This document shows positions 1 through 8,070 of a stretch of 64,000 nt of DNA, in pieces. The notes below the pieces were generated by a model, which did no database searches, was not told the origin of the DNA, and was given only the letters and a program-made list of their open reading frames with translations. Position 1 is the stretch's first letter; each line of letters starts with the position of its first letter. The position numbers and the translations under genes were made by a program. The stretch is from Xaviernesmea oryzae (GTDB lineage: Bacteria; Pseudomonadota; Alphaproteobacteria; Rhizobiales; Rhizobiaceae): assembly GCF_900109605.1 (NCBI RefSeq), contig NZ_FOAM01000022.1, positions 1 to 64,000 on the forward strand. Direction: 5' to 3'.

Positions 1-242
1 AGCGTGACAATGCGCTCCGCCAGCGCCTGACCGGTCATCCTGGGGCTTGCATGGGGTCGCGACGAGCGGTCGATCATGGCGTCCCGGCCGCCTTGCCGGA
101 AGCGCTCGGTCCAGCGCCTGATGATCTTGGCGCAGACGCCAAACATGCGCGCGGCCTGGGAAACCGGCATGCCAGCCAGCACCAGACGCGCCATTTCTTC
201 TCGACGCAAAGGCGTCAGTCGGGCATTCTTATGGATGTTCAT
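1..242 (-). CDS. IS481-family transposase, N-terminal part (cut by window edge)
   Basis: Read from the ATG at 242 the product begins MNIHKNARLTPLRREEMARL and continues through an HTH segment (VSQAARMFGV, then RRWTERFRQGG) to DRSSRPH. This is the characteristic N-terminus of IS481/IS3-group transposases: a leucine-zipper/HTH DNA-binding domain ahead of the DDE core. Only about 80 residues are inside the window, so whether the catalytic core is intact cannot be judged. It is transcribed away from the GTPase gene that the element interrupts. Confidence 0.8.
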   Translation of the reverse strand, partial: MNIHKNARLTPLRREEMARLVLAGMPVSQAARMFGVCAKIIRRWTERFRQGGRDAMIDRSSRPHASPRMTGQALAERIVT

Positions 243-327
243 TCGGGGCCTGCGATCCAGGAACTGAGGTGTGGTAACTCCAGTCTCCTCGATCAGCCCC
301 GAATGGACAACCTCCTGAAAGCTCACA
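1..327 (-). mobile_element. IS481-family insertion sequence, transposase-proximal end (partial)
   Basis: The stretch holds the 5' part of a transposase on the minus strand and ends, reading outward, in a terminus beginning TGTGAGCTTTCAGG on the minus strand. The leading TGT is typical of IS481-family inverted repeats. The base after the terminus starts TCTAGG (328-333), which fits the NCTAGN target known for IS481. The rest of the element and its other end lie left of the window. The boundary is inferred from where the disrupted GTPase reading frame resumes. Confidence 0.7.
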
Positions 328-333
328 TCTAGG
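328..333. other. Likely IS481 target site (NCTAGN)
   Basis: TCTAGG sits exactly where the GTPase frame resumes: base 328 is the third base of a lost Phe codon, followed by CTA GGC for Leu-Gly of the P-loop. IS481 is known to duplicate NCTAGN-type targets, so a second copy is expected at the other end of the element, outside the window. Confidence 0.55.
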
Positions 334-1498
334 CGCCGGAAAAACCTCGCTGCTCAATCACGTTCTGCACAACCGCGAGGGCCGGCGGGTGGCGCTGATC
401 GTCAATGACATGAGCGAGGTCAATATCGATGCCGATCTCGTGCGCGAAGGCGGTGCCAAGCTTTCCCGCACGGAGGAGAAGCTGGTGGAGCTATCGAATG
501 GCTGCATCTGCTGCACCCTGCGTGATGATCTGCTGGCAGAGGTGCGGCGACTGGCCGAAGACGGCCGGTTCGACTATCTGCTGATCGAAAGCTCCGGCAT
601 ATCCGAACCGCTGCCTGTTGCCGGCACCTTCTCCTTCCGCGACGAGGCAGGACAGAGCCTCTCGGATGTCGCCCGTCTGGATACGATGGTCACCGTTGTC
701 GATGCGGCAAGCCTTTTGAAGGATTATGGCTCGCATGAGCTTTTGGCAGATCGCGGCCAAGTGGCCGGCGAAGGCGACGCGCGCAGCCTGATCGACCTCT
801 TGGTCGAGCAGATCGAGTTTGCCGATGTCGTCGTCATCAACAAGGTGTCGGAAGTCTCGCCGGCCGAGCGCGGCCATGTGCGCGCCGTCGTGCGCGGCCT
901 GAACGCCGACTGCCGCATCGTCGAGACCGATTTCGGCCGTGCGCCCCTGACCGACATTCTGGATACCGGGCTCTTCGACGAGGAGAAGGCCGAGCGCCAT
1001 CCGATGTGGTTCAAGGAGCTTCACGGATTCAAGGACCATGTGCCCGAGACCGAGGAATACGGGATTGAGAGCTTCGTCTATCGCGCCCGTCGCCCCTTCG
1101 AGCCTGCCCGCTTCGCCGCCTTCATCCAGGCGAGTTGGCCCGGGCTGATCCGTGCCAAGGGCCATTTCTGGCTGGCGACGCGGCCTGACTGGGCAGGCGA
1201 GTTCTCGCTGGCCGGCGCCATCGTCCGCACCTCCCCACTCGGCCGCTGGTGGGCCTCGATCGACCGGCGCGAATGGCCCGATCATGCCGAATGGCGCCGC
1301 CATCTGATGACGCGCTGGGACGAGAGCTGGGGTGACCGCCGACAGGAGCTGGTTTTCATCGGCCATGGCATGGACGAGGCGGCGGTCCGTGCCGCGCTCG
1401 ACGCATGTCTGCTGGCGAGCGCGGACGACTTCCGCCCGGCCGCCTGGGCGAAGCTGCCGGACCCCTTCCCGCGCTGGGGGCACAGCCAGGCGGCGTGA
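328..1498 (+). pseudogene. ZigA/YciC-like G3E GTPase (COG0523), 5' end removed by IS
   Basis: The open frame resumes inside the P-loop (LGAGKTSLLNH from 329) and runs to a TGA at 1496. It contains the family CxCC metal motif (NGCICCTLRDDLL), an ESSGISEPLPV segment matching the G3E/E-T-G region, INK as the guanine-specificity motif, and a C-terminal CobW_C domain (roughly the last 130 residues) of the ZigA/YciC subgroup. These are zinc-responsive metallochaperone GTPases. The IS removes the N-terminus, the native start and the first glycine of Walker A. A GTG at 389 could start a 369-aa fragment, but it would lack the whole P-loop. The gene is therefore most likely inactive, unless the IS supplies expression of some residual function. 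Confidence 0.8.
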
Positions 1499-1579
1499 GG
1501 GCACGCGGGCAAGATAGGCTGGAAGGGCTGGAGCGCTTGCCGTCTCCGGCCCCTTTTTCTGCCGGGAAAGATGGCTTGC

Positions 1580-1605
1580 TCACGTGGTTGCGCCACGTGA
1601 TTTTT
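1580..1605 (+). terminator. Rho-independent terminator after the GTPase pseudogene
   Basis: A perfect 8-bp stem TCACGTGG / CCACGTGA (1580-1587, 1593-1600) with loop TTGCG is followed directly by five T residues. It lies about 80 bp past the GTPase stop and ahead of the DUF805 gene. Confidence 0.75.
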
Positions 1606-1664
1606 GTTTCAAATCCCCAAGGTGGAAAGCTATCATAAGGATGATCTAATTTTGGGGCGTCTTC

Positions 1665-2255
1665 ATGGGTAGTTTTTCTTCGCGGGACTGGCAGGTTTTC
1701 CTTGTCTATGTCCTCGTGCCGCTGGTCTTCGTGCTGCGCCGGCCGCCACCGGGGTCTAACCGCTTCGGCCCACCGGCGCGCAGCATGGGCGTGGGCGAGG
1801 CCATCGCCAGCTATTTCCGAAACTATGTGAACTCCAGGGGCCGCGCGACCCGCTCGGAATTCTGGTATGCCACGCTTTTCACATTCCTCGTTTCGCTTGC
1901 CCTTTGGTGCTTCGAGACGCGCCGCCTAGCCCACACTATCTGGGGGCTCGTGACCTTTCTGCCAACGCTGTCTCTCACCATCCGCCGAATGCACGACATC
2001 AACCGTAGCGGCAGGCTTCTGCTGCTCTCTCTGTTCGTGCCTGTCGGGACCATCGCCCTGCTTGTCTGGCATTGCCTTCCCGCACGGGACAAGGCCGCTG
2101 ATGAAACCGCCTCATCACTCGACCTGGACGGCGGGCCACGCCCTGCTTCCAGGGAAATGCTTGATGGCTTGGAACGGCTGATCAAACAGAAGGAGGACGG
2201 CCACCTCTCAACGGAGGAGTTCGAAGTGGCAAAACGCAAACTTCTCGGCGCTTGA
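1665..2255 (+). CDS. DUF805 membrane protein with C-terminal SHOCT domain
   Basis: 196 aa. One hydrophobic segment lies near the N-terminus (about 10-25). A DUF805 core follows (about 55-145) with the family hallmarks RATRSEFWYATLF and RRMHDINRSG and two to three further membrane segments. The last 30 residues (LDGLERLIKQKEDGHLSTEEF) form a SHOCT short C-terminal domain, seen on many membrane-associated and secreted proteins. No biochemical function is established for DUF805. The gene lies in the zinc locus between GTPase genes but has its own upstream region and a terminator before it, so membership in the zinc response is not shown. Confidence 0.75.
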   Translation: MGSFSSRDWQVFLVYVLVPLVFVLRRPPPGSNRFGPPARSMGVGEAIASYFRNYVNSRGRATRSEFWYATLFTFLVSLALWCFETRRLAHTIWGLVTFLPTLSLTIRRMHDINRSGRLLLLSLFVPVGTIALLVWHCLPARDKAADETASSLDLDGGPRPASREMLDGLERLIKQKEDGHLSTEEFEVAKRKLLGA

Positions 2256-2324
2256 CGTGTCGATCTTCGACGCGTTCTGGCCCACGGGGTGCGTCATGGC
2301 CCGGCCCGCCACACAGGCTTCACC

Positions 2325-3473
2325 TTACCGCCGCGTCACGTCAAACAATTTGCGCAAGGGTTCCTCGCGCAGGTCACGGCCGATCACCACCAGGCGGCTG
2401 CGCCGATCATCACTCGGCCAACCGTCCAGCGGACGGGCGGGGCAGAGGGCATGCTGCACCATGTGGATGATCTCGGGCCGGTCAGGCGCATCGCGATAGG
2501 CGACGAGACCCTTCACGCGCAGCAGCTCGCCCGATCCGCGCGGGGCGGCTGCCAACATCTGGAGAAAGGTGCTGAACGCAGTGCGATCCACGGGTCCATC
2601 TTGAATGAGACTGAGTGTGGCGATGCCGCCATGGCGGCTCGCGCTCGGGCCGGCCATGGCGACGGCGGCTGTTATCGGTGCCGACGAGGGCCCAGGCAGA
2701 GGCGCAGCCGACGGCGCTTTTTGCGCCAGCGCCTCCAGCGCCAGCCACCCGGCAACGTCCTCCGGCTTGGTCGCGGCGTCATAGGAGGATGCCTCAAGCA
2801 GGGCCGCCAGATCGAAATCAGGTGCCATCGACTCATGCAGCCTTGCCGATGGATTGAGCGCAGCGATCTCCGCCTTCCAGGGTGCGGCAGGCGCGCGGTC
2901 GCCCTTGGTCAGGACGATATCGTCGGCGAAGGCCAGCTGTTTCCAGCATTCGAAATGATGTTCCAGCGGCCCTGCCCCATGTTCGCAATCGAAGGCGGCA
3001 ATGACGCGGGCAAGGCGAAAGCGGCGGGCGACCACATGATCGCGCAGGCCAAAAGCGGGCAGCGTGCCGGGAATGAGACCGGCAACGACAGGCGCGGGAT
3101 CGGCGAGCCCCGTCGTTTCGACGATGACGCGCGCAAAAGCGGTCCCCAGCCCCTTGGCACGCTCCTCCTGCAGGGCGAAGAGCGCGCCGCGCAGATCGCT
3201 CGACACCGTGCAGCACAGGCAGCCGCTGGAGGTTACCGTCACCTGTGCCGGCCCGGCGCGCACGAGATCATGATCGACGGAAACAGCGCCGAATTCATTG
3301 ATGACGACAGCGCTATCGGCAAAGCGGGGATCGGCGAGAATCCGGTTGAGCAGCGTCGTCTTGCCCGCGCCGAGAAAGCCGGTGAGCAGGAAGACGGGAA
3401 TGGCGGCCGGCTCCGATGCGCTCTCGGCCGATGCCCTGTCCTGCGTCCGCGCCTTGCGCAACGGCCAGATCAT
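2325..3473 (-). CDS. CobW/G3E-family GTPase, putative metal chaperone
   Basis: 382 aa from the ATG at 3473, which overlaps the upstream gene's stop (ATGA). The N-terminus has Walker A GFLGAGKTT, then INEFGAVSVDHDLV, the CxCC motif SSGCLCCTVSSDL, ETTGLADPAPVV, and a TKGD-type guanine motif (normally NKxD, so slightly divergent). The C-terminal third is a CobW_C domain. The family uses GTP hydrolysis to load or handle Zn/Co/Ni. The gene is the last of a minus-strand run (GTPase 4027-5010, small protein, this gene) that probably reads from the Zur-like sites near 5.15 kb. An in-frame extension upstream to 3680 exists but is out of keeping with family length and overlaps the preceding gene extensively. 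Confidence 0.85.
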   Translation of the reverse strand: MIWPLRKARTQDRASAESASEPAAIPVFLLTGFLGAGKTTLLNRILADPRFADSAVVINEFGAVSVDHDLVRAGPAQVTVTSSGCLCCTVSSDLRGALFALQEERAKGLGTAFARVIVETTGLADPAPVVAGLIPGTLPAFGLRDHVVARRFRLARVIAAFDCEHGAGPLEHHFECWKQLAFADDIVLTKGDRAPAAPWKAEIAALNPSARLHESMAPDFDLAALLEASSYDAATKPEDVAGWLALEALAQKAPSAAPLPGPSSAPITAAVAMAGPSASRHGGIATLSLIQDGPVDRTAFSTFLQMLAAAPRGSGELLRVKGLVAYRDAPDRPEIIHMVQHALCPARPLDGWPSDDRRSRLVVIGRDLREEPLRKLFDVTRR

Positions 3474-3751
3474 GCCGCCGCCTCGCCGTTGACCATCCGC
3501 TCGAGGTCGGCCGTCGTCACCGCGGCGATCGGCTTGCTGATCTTGAAGGTGCGGCTCGCCGCCGAAGACGACAGCAGACCGATTACGGTTTCCAGATCCG
3601 GGCAGCCGGGCTCCGCACAGGCCACCTCGTTGACGACGATCACAGTGCCATCGGCCAGCGCCAACCGGCCGCGCAGCCATTCACGGATACGGGCCACAGC
3701 CTCCGCCGCACGCGGGCGGCGCGGGGCCAGGGGATTGACGAAAGCGCTCAT
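3470..3751 (-). CDS. Small conserved protein with ExxCxxxxCP motif, partner of G3E GTPase
   Basis: 93 aa from the ATG at 3751 (MSAFVNPLAPRRPRAAEAV). The central part reads VVNEVACAEPGCPDLETVI: two cysteines five residues apart beside acidic residues, a plausible metal site. The rest is a small alpha/beta domain without signal peptide or membrane segment. The stop overlaps the start of the GTPase at 3473, so the two are probably translationally coupled. Similar small proteins next to COG0523 genes are sometimes annotated 'nitrate reductase', which the sequence does not support. The function is unknown. A zinc donor or acceptor for the GTPase is my inference. The start codon has only a weak Shine-Dalgarno sequence. 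Confidence 0.65.
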   Translation of the reverse strand: MSAFVNPLAPRRPRAAEAVARIREWLRGRLALADGTVIVVNEVACAEPGCPDLETVIGLLSSSAASRTFKISKPIAAVTTADLERMVNGEAAA

Positions 3752-4026
3752 CGATCGAGTCTCTTCAATGGGGACGTCTTTGGAAGTAGGACTGCAGCCT
3801 GATGCCGGCACAGGCTGCGGCGCACCCCCCACACTCCTCCCTCGCCGATGGGGAGAGGAAGCCAAAGGCACATGCGGCCGGTTTTAATCGGGTCCGGCGG
3901 CAGCGCCTGGAGAAGCCCCGCTTCCTATGTCAGAGACGCCCTTTTCCGAGCGCCTTGGACAGGGCGGCACGGCCGCTTTGCCGGCATCGTTCAATACAAA
4001 CCTGGTCGCACACGGCCAAGCCTGCC

Positions 4027-5010
4027 TCAAGCGGCGGCGCGTCCGGCGCGGCAGCGCAGGAAGCCGTCTTCGATCACGTCGCGTGGCAAATCGCGGCCGA
4101 TGAAGACCAGCCTGCTCACGCGTTTCTCGTCCTCGCGCCAAGGCCGCTGATGGTCGCCCTCCAGAAGCATATGAACGGCTTGGACGACGAAGCGGTCATC
4201 GTCATTCTCGAAAGCGAGGATGCCTTTCATCCGCAGCATGTCGAGCCCGAAGGCGCGGGTGATCTGCTCGATCCAGGGCAGGAATTTCGCCGGGTCGAGC
4301 GGCGTGTCGGTGACGAGCGAGAAGCTGGCGACATGGTCGTCATGCTCATGTTCGTGGGTCTCGTCGAGAAAGTCCGGCTCGACCTCGAGGATCCGGTCGA
4401 GATCGAAGGCGCCGCGGCCGATGACGGCTTCAAGCGGCAGGGCGCAGCGCGTGGTGCGGTGGATCGTCGCCGTTGGGTTGATGCGGCGGATGCGCGCCTC
4501 CACCTTATCGAGCGCCTCGGTATCGCACAGATCCGCCTTGTTGATCAGGATCGTATCGGCAAAGGCCAGTTGCTCCTGCGCCTCATGTGCATGATCGATT
4601 TCGCCGAGCAGGTGATGCGCATCGACGACCGTGACGATCGAGTCGAGCCGGGTTTTGGCGCGCACGTCCTGGTCGACGAAGAAGGTCTGGGCGACCGGCG
4701 CGGGATCGGCAAGACCGGTTGTTTCGATCAGGATGCCGTCGAAGCGGCCGGGACGGCGCATCAGCCCCTCGATGATGCGGATCAGATCGCCGCGCACCGT
4801 GCAGCAGATGCAGCCATTGTTCATCTCGAACACGCCCTCGTCGGTCTCGACCACGAGATCATTGTCGATCCCGACCTCGCCGAATTCGTTGACGATGACG
4901 GCATATTTGCGCCCGTGCTCTTCCGAGAGAATGCGGTTCAGAAGCGTTGTCTTGCCGGCGCCGAGATAGCCCGTCAGCACGGTGACCGGCATGGGTTGAA
5001 AAGCAGTCAT
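4027..5010 (-). CDS. CobW/G3E-family GTPase with His-rich loop (zinc-related)
   Basis: 327 aa from the ATG at 5010, chosen because AAGGAGATTT lies just upstream; a longer reading to 5079 has no such site. The order is Walker A GYLGAGKTT near residue 15, VNEFGEVGIDNDLVVE, CxCC motif NNGCICCTVRGDL, ETTGLADPAPVAQ, INKADL guanine motif, a His/Asp-rich linker (THEHEHDDH) ahead of the C-terminal domain, and a CobW_C domain. The His-rich stretch and CxCC site are what zinc-chaperone members of this family carry. It is the first gene of the minus-strand GTPase run and is divergent from the zinc importer, with putative Zur sites between them. Confidence 0.9.
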   Translation of the reverse strand: MTAFQPMPVTVLTGYLGAGKTTLLNRILSEEHGRKYAVIVNEFGEVGIDNDLVVETDEGVFEMNNGCICCTVRGDLIRIIEGLMRRPGRFDGILIETTGLADPAPVAQTFFVDQDVRAKTRLDSIVTVVDAHHLLGEIDHAHEAQEQLAFADTILINKADLCDTEALDKVEARIRRINPTATIHRTTRCALPLEAVIGRGAFDLDRILEVEPDFLDETHEHEHDDHVASFSLVTDTPLDPAKFLPWIEQITRAFGLDMLRMKGILAFENDDDRFVVQAVHMLLEGDHQRPWREDEKRVSRLVFIGRDLPRDVIEDGFLRCRAGRAAA

Positions 5011-5140
5011 CTGAAATCTCCTTGGGACGTTCGCCAACATCGAAGCACCGCTGTCGGCGAGACTGGAAAGAGGCGGCATGTTCGGTCGCAGCCATGGCTA
5101 CGCCCTTCGGGCGGAGGCATGCCTGCGGCCGCCCGTTCAC

Positions 5141-5160
5141 ATGTTCATAGGGTATAACAT
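5141..5160. promoter_or_regulatory. Possible second Zur-like half-site pair
   Basis: ATGTTCATAGGGTATAACAT has terminal inverted ATGTT/AACAT arms and a TATAACAT half like that of alphaproteobacterial Zur boxes. The symmetry is weaker in the middle. It lies 131 bp upstream of the GTPase start at 5010. Confidence 0.4.
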
Positions 5161-5179
5161 TACGTTTCGCGTTGACGGA

Positions 5180-5194
5180 TGTGATAACATAACA
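5180..5194. promoter_or_regulatory. Putative Zur box between zinc GTPase and zinc importer
   Basis: TGTGATAACATAACA is an imperfect palindrome close to the TGTTATAnTATAACA pattern of Zur sites in alphaproteobacteria. It lies in the AT-rich centre of the divergent intergenic region (5011-5307), so one site could control both directions. This assignment rests on pattern resemblance and gene context only. Confidence 0.55.
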
Positions 5195-5307
5195 TATCGA
5201 AGGGTCAAGCCGTGATGACGGCGCCATCTGCTTTCGAGCATCCCGGCTCTCAATAGGGCCGGACCTCTCGCTGTAAAGCCGCAGCGCCGGGACAACAGGA
5301 AGGGCCG

Positions 5308-6093
5308 ATGAGCCAGCACGCCCATATCCACAGCGCGCCAAAGCGCACAAAAGACGCCGACGCCGCGCTGACATTCGAGAACCTGACGCTCGGCTATGGT
5401 GACCATGCCGCCGTCCATCATCTCGACGGCACCGTGCCGCGCGGGGCGCTGATGGCGGTGGTCGGCGCCAATGGCTCGGGCAAGTCGACGCTGCTGAAGG
5501 CGGTGGCCGGCCTGCTGCGGCCGATGTCCGGCCGCATCGCGCGGGCGCCGGCGCTGCGCCTTGCCTATCTGGCGCAGCAGGCCGAGATCGACCGCAGCTT
5601 TCCCGCACGTGTGTTCGATCTCGTCTCGCTCGGGCTCTGGCCGAAGCGCGGCCTGCTTGGTCGGCTACGTCAGGCGGATCGGGCCGATATCGCCACCGCG
5701 CTTTCAGCGGTGGGGCTCGACGGCTTTTCCGAGCGGGCAATCGACAGTCTCTCCGGCGGCCAGCTGCAGCGCGCGCTCTTTGCCCGCGTGCTCCTGCAGG
5801 ATGCGGACCTGATCCTGCTCGACGAGCCTTTCAACGCCATCGACGCCAAGACCGTGCGCGATCTCGTGGCGCTGATCCAGCGCTGGCACGGGGAAGAGCG
5901 CACGGTGATCGCGGTGATGCACGATCTGGCGCTGGTGCGCGAAACCTTTCCACAGACGCTGCTGCTGGCTCGCCGCGCAGTTGCCTGGGGCGAGACGGCG
6001 CACTGTCTTTCGGCCGAAAACCTGCTGAAAGCGCGCAATTTTGCCGAAGCCTTCGACGACACCGCGCCCTGGTGCCGGTCCGAAAGCGCCTGA
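5308..6093 (+). CDS. aztA: Zinc ABC transporter ATPase (AztA/ZnuC-like)
   Basis: 261 aa ABC ATPase: Walker A GANGSGKST (about residue 52), Q-loop region YLAQQAEID, signature LSGGQLQR, Walker B LILLDEPF, and the switch histidine in VMHDLALV. The start has AGGAAGGG upstream. The short N-terminal extension carries several His residues (QHAHIHS). It heads a same-strand cluster with a matching permease and a cluster A-I metal-binding protein, so it energises zinc (or manganese) import at the inner membrane. The AztA name rests on overall family and the neighbouring zinc GTPases. No AztD partner gene is present here. Confidence 0.85.
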   Translation: MSQHAHIHSAPKRTKDADAALTFENLTLGYGDHAAVHHLDGTVPRGALMAVVGANGSGKSTLLKAVAGLLRPMSGRIARAPALRLAYLAQQAEIDRSFPARVFDLVSLGLWPKRGLLGRLRQADRADIATALSAVGLDGFSERAIDSLSGGQLQRALFARVLLQDADLILLDEPFNAIDAKTVRDLVALIQRWHGEERTVIAVMHDLALVRETFPQTLLLARRAVAWGETAHCLSAENLLKARNFAEAFDDTAPWCRSESA

Positions 6094-6104
6094 CAGTGAC
6101 CGCC

Positions 6105-6974
6105 ATGTATGAGTTTCTGATCGCTCCCTTCGTCGATTACGTCTTTCTCCAGCGGGCGCTGGCCGGTAGCATCATGCTGTGTCTGAGCTCGGGACCGGTC
6201 GGCGTCTTCCTCATGCTCCGGCGCATGAGCCTGACGGGCGATGCGCTGGCCCATGGCATCCTGCCCGGTGCGGCGGTGGCGTTCCTGTTTTTCGGGCTGG
6301 ATCTGGCGCCGATGACGCTGGGCGGCTTGATCGCCGGCCTGCTTCTGGCCTTGCTAGCCGGCGCGGTTTCGCGTCTCACCTTGCAGAAGGAAGACGCGTC
6401 GCTGGCCGCCTTCTATCTCATCTCGCTCTCGGCCGGCGTGCTGATCGTTTCCATGCATGGGTCGAATATCGATCTGATGCATATTCTCTTCGGCACCGTT
6501 CTCGCGCTGAACGATCAGGCCCTGATGCTGATTGCGGGCATTTTCGTCCTCAGCACGGTTGGCTTGGCGCTGTTCTGGCGCGGACTGGTGGCCGAGTGCC
6601 TCGATCCACTGTTCTTCCGGTCGGTCAGCCGGCTCGGCACGCCGATCCACTTCGCCTTCCTTTTCCTGGTGGTGCTCAATCTCGTCGGCGGCTTCCAGGC
6701 GCTGGGCACGCTGCTCTCGGTCGGGCTGATGATGCTGCCGGCGGCCAGCGCGCGCTTCTGGGTCAATCGCGTCGGGCCGATGTGCGCGCTGGCGGTGGCC
6801 TTCGGCATGGTGTCCTCGGTGGCGGGGCTGCTCCTGTCCTATCATGCGGCCCTCCCCACCGGACCGGCCATCATCCTCTTCTGCGGCGCGATCTATGCGC
6901 TGTCGATCCTCGGCGCGCCGCGCGGCATCCTGCTTACCCATCTCAGGCGCACCCGCCCGCACCGGGCCGCCTGA
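6105..6974 (+). CDS. aztB: Zinc ABC transporter permease (AztB/ZnuB-like)
   Basis: 289 aa from the ATG at 6105 (MYEFLIAPFVDYVFLQRAL), the form normal for this family; an in-frame ATG at 6072 would overlap the ATPase gene. It is an ABC-3 type permease with eight or more hydrophobic segments, an early MSLTGDALAHGILPG stretch (the conserved coupling region of ABC-3 permeases) and LGTLLSVGLMMLPAASA near the C-terminal third. It forms the membrane channel for the ATPase encoded upstream and the binding protein downstream. The ribosome-binding site is weak, in line with coupling to the upstream gene, which ends 11 bp before. Confidence 0.85.
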   Translation: MYEFLIAPFVDYVFLQRALAGSIMLCLSSGPVGVFLMLRRMSLTGDALAHGILPGAAVAFLFFGLDLAPMTLGGLIAGLLLALLAGAVSRLTLQKEDASLAAFYLISLSAGVLIVSMHGSNIDLMHILFGTVLALNDQALMLIAGIFVLSTVGLALFWRGLVAECLDPLFFRSVSRLGTPIHFAFLFLVVLNLVGGFQALGTLLSVGLMMLPAASARFWVNRVGPMCALAVAFGMVSSVAGLLLSYHAALPTGPAIILFCGAIYALSILGAPRGILLTHLRRTRPHRAA

Positions 6975-7014
6975 TCATCCCTCTTCCCAAGCCCTGTCAT
7001 GAAAGGAGAATCTC

Positions 7015-7983
7015 ATGAACACCAGGCTTCTTCGCCTCGCGCTCGCCTCCGCCGCGCTTGTCCTCCCGCTCTCCGCCGCTCAGGCCGCCGATGGCCCGCT
7101 GAAGGTCGTGGCGACCTTCTCGATCCTGGGCGATTTCGCCCGTCAGGTCGGTGGCGACCGCGTGGCCGTGACAACGCTGGTCGGCCCGAACGGCGATACC
7201 CATGTCTATGAGCCCAAGCCGACCGACGCGGCTGCCATCGGCAAGGCCGATGTGGTCCTGGTCAACGGCCTCGGCCTGGAAGGCTTCATGGACCGGCTGG
7301 TGGAATCCTCCGGCACAAAGGCCGAAATCGTTACCGCCACCAAGGGCGTGAAGCCGCGCAAGATGGAGATCGACGAGGACGAAGGCCATGAGGGCGACGC
7401 CGCCAAGGACGGCGCCAAGAAGGAAGAGGCCCATGAAGGCCACCACCATACGGGCACCGATCCACACGCCTGGCAGAACGTCGCCAATGCAGAGATCTAT
7501 GTGAAGAACATCGTCGACGGCTTCTGCAAGGCCGACAAGGCCGGCTGCGACGACTACAAAAAGAACGGCGCAGCTTATGAAGCTCAGTTGAAGGGCCTGG
7601 ACGCCGAGGTGCGCAAGACCTTCGCCGGCATTCCCAAGTCCCGCAAGACGGTGATCACCACCCATGACGCCTTCGGCTATTACGCCGCTGCCTATGGGCT
7701 GAAGTTCCTGGCGCCGGAAGGCCTTTCCACCGAATCGGAAGCCTCTGCCAAGGACATGGCCGCGCTGGTCGAACAGGTGCGCCACGACAAGGCGACCGCC
7801 ATCTTCCTGGAAAACATCTCCGACCCACGCTTGATGCAGCAGATCGGCCGCGAGACCGGACTGACGCCCGGCCCTGAGCTTTACTCCGACGCGCTTTCCG
7901 AGGCCAACGGCCCGGCCGCAACCTATGTCGACATGATCCGCTACAACACCAAGACCATCGCCACCCAGATCTCGGGAAGCTGA
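7015..7983 (+). CDS. aztC: Periplasmic zinc-binding protein (AztC/ZnuA-like)
   Basis: 322 aa with a Sec signal peptide ending near AAQAAD. It is a cluster A-I binding protein: metal-ligand histidines are visible in DTHVYEP, TDPHAWQN and THDAFGYY, with an acidic ligand expected in the C-terminal LYSDALSE. Between the first two ligands is a charged His/Asp/Glu/Lys-rich loop (EDEGHEGD, then HEGHHHTGTD), the hallmark of zinc-specific members. GAAAGGAGA precedes the start. It delivers Zn(II) to the importer encoded directly upstream. Confidence 0.9.
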   Translation: MNTRLLRLALASAALVLPLSAAQAADGPLKVVATFSILGDFARQVGGDRVAVTTLVGPNGDTHVYEPKPTDAAAIGKADVVLVNGLGLEGFMDRLVESSGTKAEIVTATKGVKPRKMEIDEDEGHEGDAAKDGAKKEEAHEGHHHTGTDPHAWQNVANAEIYVKNIVDGFCKADKAGCDDYKKNGAAYEAQLKGLDAEVRKTFAGIPKSRKTVITTHDAFGYYAAAYGLKFLAPEGLSTESEASAKDMAALVEQVRHDKATAIFLENISDPRLMQQIGRETGLTPGPELYSDALSEANGPAATYVDMIRYNTKTIATQISGS

Positions 7984-8045
7984 CGGATCAACGGCTCTGC
8001 AAGCTGCCCGCTTTCCACGCGGATCCTGGCAGTCGCTCAAAACAG

Positions 8046-8070
8046 CGCGGCGGGGTTTACTCCTGCCGCG
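8046..8070 (-). terminator. Stem-loop overlapping the DMT exporter stop codon
   Basis: CGCGGC (8046-8051) pairs with GCCGCG (8065-8070), with further G-C pairs inside. On the minus strand it is followed by CTGTTTTG, a poor T-tract, so it is only a possible terminator. It lies between the convergent aztC and DMT genes. Confidence 0.4.

Noticed and set aside
3838-3858. Rho-independent terminator near 3.85 kb
   Set aside because: The hairpin-like CTCCC...GGGGAG is a fragment of the rhizobial dispersed repeat and lacks a T-tract.
2289-5157. Long plus-strand frames (2289-3887 and 3802-5157) opposite the GTPases
   Set aside because: Mirror frames of the CobW genes, rich in Arg/His/Asp as expected for antisense of GC-rich coding DNA.
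6072-6104. Upstream ATG of the zinc permease
   Set aside because: Would overlap the ATPase gene; the family N-terminus begins at 6105.
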